Origin: Bacteroidota bacterium
GTDB taxonomy: Bacteria; Bacteroidota; Bacteroidia; Chitinophagales; Chitinophagaceae
Direction: 5' to 3'
DNA length: 8,923 bases
Assembly: GCA_023423285.1 (NCBI GenBank)
Contig: JAFAFV010000065.1
Location: 1-8,923, forward strand
The notes beneath the pieces are model-generated. The model made no database searches, was not told the DNA's origin, and was given only the letters and a program-made list of their open reading frames with translations. Position numbers and translations under genes: made by a program. How positions within the stretch are numbered: position 1 is the stretch's first letter; each line of letters begins with the position of its first letter. Below, one piece after another: positions 5,953 to 8,923 of this stretch.

Positions 5953-7155
5953 ATGCGTTTACGAAGTTTTGAGTCTTTCGGGCTAATAAAAAATGGATTG
6001 CTTTATAGTTACCCTTCTTTACAAAAAAATTTATCTGCTGAAATAGTTGTGGTTGGCGGAGGCATTACAGGCGCTCTTATTAGCCATGCGCTGCTTGACG
6101 AGGGTTATAAAGTTGCGATAGTCGACCGGCGGGATATAGGCCAGGGCAGCACCGCTGCTACCACATCTATGCTGCAATATGAAATTGACGTGCCGATGTA
6201 TTTACTTGCAGAGAAGATAGGAGAGGCGGGCGCTGCTGTTTGTTATAAAGCGGGCATCGCTGCTATAAAAGATGTTGAAAAACTGATAAAGAAAGAAAAA
6301 ATTGATTGCGGTTTTGACCGCAAACAGTCGCTTTATGCGGCACACAATACGAATGCTGCAAAGTGGCTAAAAAAAGAGTTTACAATTCGTGAAAAATACC
6401 AGCTTGGGGTAGAGTGGCTGAACGCATCTCAAATAAAAAAAGAATATGGACTTAAAACTTATGGAGGCATACTCTCTCATACAGCAGCCAGCATGGATGC
6501 ATATAAGCTGGCGCACGAATTAATTTGGAAAAATACAAACCGTGGCCTGCAGGTTTATGATCAGACAGAACTAAAAGAATTTGACTATAAGAAGAACGGC
6601 GTTGAAATGGTTACTGCCGACGGCTGGAAAGTGAAGTGCAAAAAAGTGGTCTTTTGCTCAGGATTTGAAACTCTGGGAATTTTAAATGAAAAAGTAGCCA
6701 ACATCATCAGCACGTTTGCTTGTGTAAGTGAGACAGATATTCAGATCAATCTCCATCTTAATGATATGCTTATATGGGATACCGATGACCCCTATTTTTA
6801 TATGCGTACCACTGACGATGGACGACTGCTGATTGGGGGCGAAGATGCTAAATTTAATTCTTCTCTGTTTCGGGAATATCAAAAGAAGCGTAAAGCCGAA
6901 AAGCTGATGAACAAGTTGGAGCACATCATGCCCGGTGTCAAATTTGTAGAGGATTATAGCTGGGCAGGAGCATTTGGAACCACTAAAGATGGCTTGCCCT
7001 ACATTGGCATGCACCCCAAATTTAATAATGCAATATTCGTTTTAGGTTTTGGAGGCAACGGCATTACATTTTCTATACAAGGGATGCAACTTGTGAAAAA
7101 TTTATTGAACGGGGAAAGCAGTGAATTATTGAATCATTACCGATTTTGCAGGTGA
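5953..7155 (+). CDS. FAD-dependent oxidoreductase of the DAO (D-amino-acid oxidase-like) family
   Basis: A 400-aa flavoenzyme of the DAO / glycine-oxidase fold, probably cytoplasmic as no signal peptide or membrane segment is seen. After a 30-residue lead-in containing YPSL, the ADP-binding Rossmann motif is IVVVGGGITG (31-40), with D58 at the end of the second strand for the adenosine ribose and GQGSTAATTS (63-72) contacting FAD. Near the C terminus lie LLIGGED (292-298), WAGAFGTTKDGLPYIG (337-352) and FGGNGITFS (366-374), which close the FAD site. The general layout resembles the OrdL/PuuB amine-oxidase-like branch, but substrate-defining residues cannot be read by eye, so the substrate is unknown. 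It is flanked by nagA upstream and a ferritin-like gene downstream, neither of which suggests a substrate. The family call is secure, the specific reaction is not. Confidence 0.88.
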   Translation: MRLRSFESFGLIKNGLLYSYPSLQKNLSAEIVVVGGGITGALISHALLDEGYKVAIVDRRDIGQGSTAATTSMLQYEIDVPMYLLAEKIGEAGAAVCYKAGIAAIKDVEKLIKKEKIDCGFDRKQSLYAAHNTNAAKWLKKEFTIREKYQLGVEWLNASQIKKEYGLKTYGGILSHTAASMDAYKLAHELIWKNTNRGLQVYDQTELKEFDYKKNGVEMVTADGWKVKCKKVVFCSGFETLGILNEKVANIISTFACVSETDIQINLHLNDMLIWDTDDPYFYMRTTDDGRLLIGGEDAKFNSSLFREYQKKRKAEKLMNKLEHIMPGVKFVEDYSWAGAFGTTKDGLPYIGMHPKFNNAIFVLGFGGNGITFSIQGMQLVKNLLNGESSELLNHYRFCR

Positions 7156-7192
7156 TCAAGTATCTATATGAACTGTTTTATAAGTATTTTTT

Positions 7193-7222
7193 TTGTACTA
7201 TTGAGTTATGGCATTAATCTTG
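7193..7222 (+). promoter_or_regulatory. Probable promoter of the YciF/DUF892 gene
   Basis: TTG at 7193-7195, preceded by a T-run, lies 19 nt ahead of TAATCTTG at 7215-7222. This matches the Bacteroidota pattern TTG-N(17-20)-TAnnTTTG with one mismatch in the -7 box. It is the best two-part promoter in the window. Initiation about 6 nt downstream would give a leader of about 56 nt that contains the hairpin at 7234-7263. Confidence 0.5.
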
Positions 7223-7233
7223 CCGTATTGGTT

Positions 7234-7263
7234 TTAATCCGATGCTTAGCGCATCAAGATTAA
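7234..7263 (+). promoter_or_regulatory. Long imperfect hairpin in the predicted leader of the YciF/DUF892 gene
   Basis: TTAATC (7234-7239) pairs with GATTAA (7258-7263) and GATGC (7241-7245) pairs with GCATC (7251-7255), around a TTAGC loop and with a small C/AA internal loop. That is 11 bp in all. No T-run follows on either strand, so it is not a standard terminator. It could be an mRNA-stability or translation-control element, or on DNA an operator-like dyad. The pairing is seen; the role is unknown. Confidence 0.45.
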
Positions 7264-7284
7264 TTAACCCTTAAAAATATTACT

Positions 7285-7815
7285 ATGGCAAAAGCAAAAT
7301 CAACAGGCAAAGTTCCTGCAAAAAAAGATGCGGCACAGGAGTTGCAAGAGTTTTTTGAAGATGGCTTAAAAGATGTTTATTGGGCTGAAAAAGCACTTAC
7401 CAAAGCCCTTCCCAAAATGCATAAAAATGCTACTTCACCTAAACTTAAAGAAGCAATTAACAAGCATTTAGAAGAAACAAAAGCACAGGTTACCCGTCTG
7501 GAGGAAGTTTTTAATTCCATAGGTAAAAAAGCCAAAGCTGAAAAATGCGAGGCAATGGAGGGTTTGATAAAAGAGGGTGAAAGTATATTGGAAGAAACAG
7601 AAACCGGTGCTGTACGTGATGCTGGTATCATTGCCGCCGCGCAAAAAGTAGAGCATTATGAAATTGCTTCCTACGGTACGCTGGCAACTTACGCCAAAAT
7701 GCTTGGCCATAAAGAAGCTCTAGCGTTATTGGTGGAAACTCTAAATGAAGAAAAAAAGTGCGATACTGATTTAACAAAACTTGCCGTATCTGAAGTGAAT
7801 GTAAAAGCTATTTAG
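7285..7815 (+). CDS. DUF892 / YciF-like ferritin-like protein
   Basis: A 176-aa all-helical protein of the YciF (DUF892) branch of the ferritin-like superfamily, soluble and cytoplasmic. Family members form a four-helix bundle that can hold a di-metal site and are often stress-induced; an enzymatic activity is not established. Visible segments: a Lys/Ala-rich basic tail (1-16), then helix 1 with LQEFFEDGLKDVYWAEKAL (20-38), helix 2 with HLEETKAQVTRLEEVF (61-76), a KCEAMEGLIKEGE turn (87-99), helix 3 with AAQKVEHYEIASYGTL (118-133) and helix 4 with LNEEKKCDTDL (153-163). The Glu/His positions (E35, E64, E123, H124, E126, E155/E156) are candidates for metal binding. It has its own predicted promoter with a leader hairpin and a strong terminator, so it looks monocistronic. 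The short basic N-terminal tail could touch nucleic acid, but this is speculation. Confidence 0.92.
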   Translation: MAKAKSTGKVPAKKDAAQELQEFFEDGLKDVYWAEKALTKALPKMHKNATSPKLKEAINKHLEETKAQVTRLEEVFNSIGKKAKAEKCEAMEGLIKEGESILEETETGAVRDAGIIAAAQKVEHYEIASYGTLATYAKMLGHKEALALLVETLNEEKKCDTDLTKLAVSEVNVKAI

Positions 7816-7833
7816 ATATAGTGTAATGATTAT

Positions 7834-7865
7834 AGCGGCGGCACACATGTGTTGCCGCTTTTTTG
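7834..7865 (+). terminator. Intrinsic terminator of the YciF/DUF892 gene
   Basis: A GC-rich inverted repeat is followed directly by six T residues (7859-7864). AGCGGC (7834-7839) can pair with GCCGCT (7854-7859), or GCGGCA (7838-7843) with TGCCGC (7853-7858), with further CAC/GTG pairing inside. It lies 18 nt after the stop at 7815 and is the clearest terminator in the window. Confidence 0.85.
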
Positions 7866-7866
7866 T

Positions 7867-7874
7867 TAAATTTA
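7867..7874 (+). promoter_or_regulatory. Possible -7 box for the 201-aa hypothetical gene
   Basis: TAAATTTA differs from TAnnTTTG at the last base only and ends 10 nt before the ATG at 7885. It directly follows the terminator, so a promoter is needed somewhere here unless readthrough supplies the gene. No matching -33 element was found. Confidence 0.25.
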
Positions 7875-7884
7875 TGCATTATCC

Positions 7885-8490
7885 ATGACTGCAAACGATA
7901 ACATTCCACACCAGCACAGCGGCGCCTCATTGGACGTAGCATGCTCAAAAACTTTTTCAACAACTCATGAAGCAGCCAATGCTTATGATGCACTTCGTAA
8001 TAAACTATTGCTGGTAAACAATTGGCAACAATACACGGGAGAAGCGCTTGCTAACTTTACTTTATACGGGCAGGAAGCTGAACCTGTAGAAAGAGAAGCG
8101 CAGGAAAAAGATTATTTCCGCATTAATATTCCCGGGCCTGATAACCCATCTGGTGATGGGGATGACTGGGTGCGGGTACAACAAATTACAGAAGAGCGTA
8201 ATGAAGGCGAAGCCTGCCTGAGCATCATCGTAAGGCCGGTTGCTTGTCCATTAAATAATGATCGGGACGTGGCGCATTTTTTTACAAGTGAAGCATCGAG
8301 TACATTTATTATAAGGCAAAAAGGAAACGAAGTTTTTGCAGAAGTACATGGTAGAAATGAAAAGCCCAATATAAAAGGAGTGGCAGTTACTGATAAAATT
8401 AGAAACTCATTGGTGGCTACTGGCAGCGTTTTTGGATTTAGTAAAATACAGTGGAAGAATTTGACCGATGGGTTAATCAATTCTCTATAA
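7885..8490 (+). CDS. Conserved-looking hypothetical protein, 201 aa
   Basis: I do not recognise a named family with certainty. The 201-aa product has no signal peptide or membrane segment and appears soluble and mixed alpha/beta. Notable stretches are NWQQYTGEALANFTLYG (46-62), YFRINIPGPDNPSGDGDDWV (77-96) with its Gly/Pro/Asp-rich turn, VAHFFTSEASSTFIIRQKG (129-147), VHGRNEKPN (154-162), and a C-terminal VFGFSKIQWKNLTDGLI (182-198). These resemble an unnamed protein I vaguely recall from Chitinophagaceae-type genomes, so it is probably a conserved gene rather than a spurious frame; codon use and length support this. The start ATG at 7885 lies shortly after the terminator. The kinase-like gene begins 28 nt after its stop, so the two may be cotranscribed. 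No function is proposed. Confidence 0.75.
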   Translation: MTANDNIPHQHSGASLDVACSKTFSTTHEAANAYDALRNKLLLVNNWQQYTGEALANFTLYGQEAEPVEREAQEKDYFRINIPGPDNPSGDGDDWVRVQQITEERNEGEACLSIIVRPVACPLNNDRDVAHFFTSEASSTFIIRQKGNEVFAEVHGRNEKPNIKGVAVTDKIRNSLVATGSVFGFSKIQWKNLTDGLINSL

Positions 8491-8518
8491 TTTTAAAATC
8501 TGTATTAAAAAGTCAACT

Positions 8519-8923
8519 ATGTCATTATCAGAAACGGCAGAGCGATACCGCAAGTTTATAGGTTTTACCTTAAAGTACTGGAGCAGCGATATAGTGAAGT
8601 CTGCCGGCGAAAATGCTTTTGGAGAAATATCTGAAGAAACAGAAGAAACGAATAGCTATGAAAAACCCGCAGAACTTGTAGAAGACCTGAAAAAAATGGG
8701 CCCTACATATGTAAAGCTGGGCCAGCTGCTTTCCACGCGTCCTGATCTTTTGCCCGACGCCTACCTGCAGGCATTGGCCAGTTTGCAAGACGATGTAGAT
8801 GAAGTGCCATACGAAAAAGTGCAGCAAATTATTGAAGATGAGATTGGCGTAAAAATTTCTAAACTATTCAGCACATTCGATCCTAAGCCAATGGCAAGTG
8901 CATCAATCGGGCAGGTGCATAAG
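8519..8923 (+). CDS. ABC1/UbiB (AarF) family kinase-like protein, N-terminal 135 aa (cut by window edge)
   Basis: An atypical protein-kinase-fold ATPase of the ABC1/ADCK/UbiB family, whose members support quinone biosynthesis and related lipid functions. The frame from the ATG at 8519-8521 is open to the right edge (135 codons). Diagnostic features: the KxGQ motif as YVKLGQLLSTRPDLLP (64-79, K66 to Q69), a family-specific N-terminal extension that in relatives folds over the active site, and ASASIGQVH (126-134), the alanine-rich nucleotide loop that replaces the usual glycine-rich loop. The first 50 residues are variable and acidic (EISEETEETNSYEKP). The catalytic core and any C-terminal membrane helices lie outside the window. 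Its 28-nt spacing to the preceding hypothetical gene suggests cotranscription. The family is confident; whether it is the quinone-pathway UbiB itself cannot be decided from this part. Confidence 0.9.
   Translation, partial: MSLSETAERYRKFIGFTLKYWSSDIVKSAGENAFGEISEETEETNSYEKPAELVEDLKKMGPTYVKLGQLLSTRPDLLPDAYLQALASLQDDVDEVPYEKVQQIIEDEIGVKISKLFSTFDPKPMASASIGQVHK

Noticed and set aside
7158..7192. T-run after the FAD oxidoreductase gene as an intrinsic terminator
   Set aside because: A long T-run is present, but upstream of it I see only a direct AAGTAT repeat and no GC-rich hairpin.
8112..8480. 122-aa minus-strand open frame opposite the 201-aa hypothetical gene
   Set aside because: The plus-strand frame has better structure, a plausible start after a terminator, and motifs I partly recall; the antisense product looks like a shadow.
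8570..8827. 85-aa minus-strand open frame near the right edge
   Set aside because: It is antisense to the ABC1-family frame, which carries KxGQ and the alanine-rich loop.
1..8923. A new defence, mobile or signalling gene cluster
   Set aside because: No transposase, integrase, nuclease/toxin pair, repeat array or base-composition break was seen; the recognised genes are mostly housekeeping or stress functions.

Overview
The window reads as ordinary chromosome from a member of the Bacteroidota, most likely family Chitinophagaceae or a relative. Supporting signs are moderate-to-low GC, the absence of clear Shine-Dalgarno sites, several boxes resembling the Bacteroidota -7 element TAnnTTTG, and a STAS protein / RNase Z pair of the kind I recall from this phylum. 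The placement rests on memory of protein families, not on a search.

Layout. Positions 1-1906 (minus) hold the N-terminal three quarters of a ClpC-type AAA+ unfoldase, cut by the left edge. Divergent from it is a plus-strand set: a small STAS protein (2008-2400), ribonuclease Z (2506-3408) and the 16S rRNA methyltransferase RsmE (3446-4159, TTG start). A dCMP deaminase (4162-4659, minus) converges on rsmE with a 2-bp gap and diverges from N-acetylglucosamine-6-phosphate deacetylase nagA (4739-5851). Next come a FAD-dependent DAO-family oxidoreductase (5953-7155), a DUF892/YciF ferritin-like protein (7285-7815) with a clear intrinsic terminator, an uncharacterised 201-aa protein (7885-8490), and the start of an ABC1/UbiB-family kinase-like protein (8519 to the right edge).

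How the genes fit together. STAS, rnz and rsmE are codirectional and closely spaced, so they may be one transcript touching RNA maturation and ribosome modification. ClpC concerns protein quality control, the deaminase pyrimidine nucleotide supply, and NagA amino-sugar salvage. The YciF-like protein is of a family linked to stress. They do not form one pathway.

I see no mobile element, CRISPR array, tRNA, rRNA or phage gene, and no clear new multi-gene system. The points most worth a second look are a dCMP deaminase that looks like the animal enzyme rather than the usual bacterial one, a STAS protein with an acidic residue at the normal phosphoserine position, a hairpin with an in-frame 15-codon mini-ORF just ahead of rnz, and a long hairpin in the predicted 5' leader of the ferritin-like gene.
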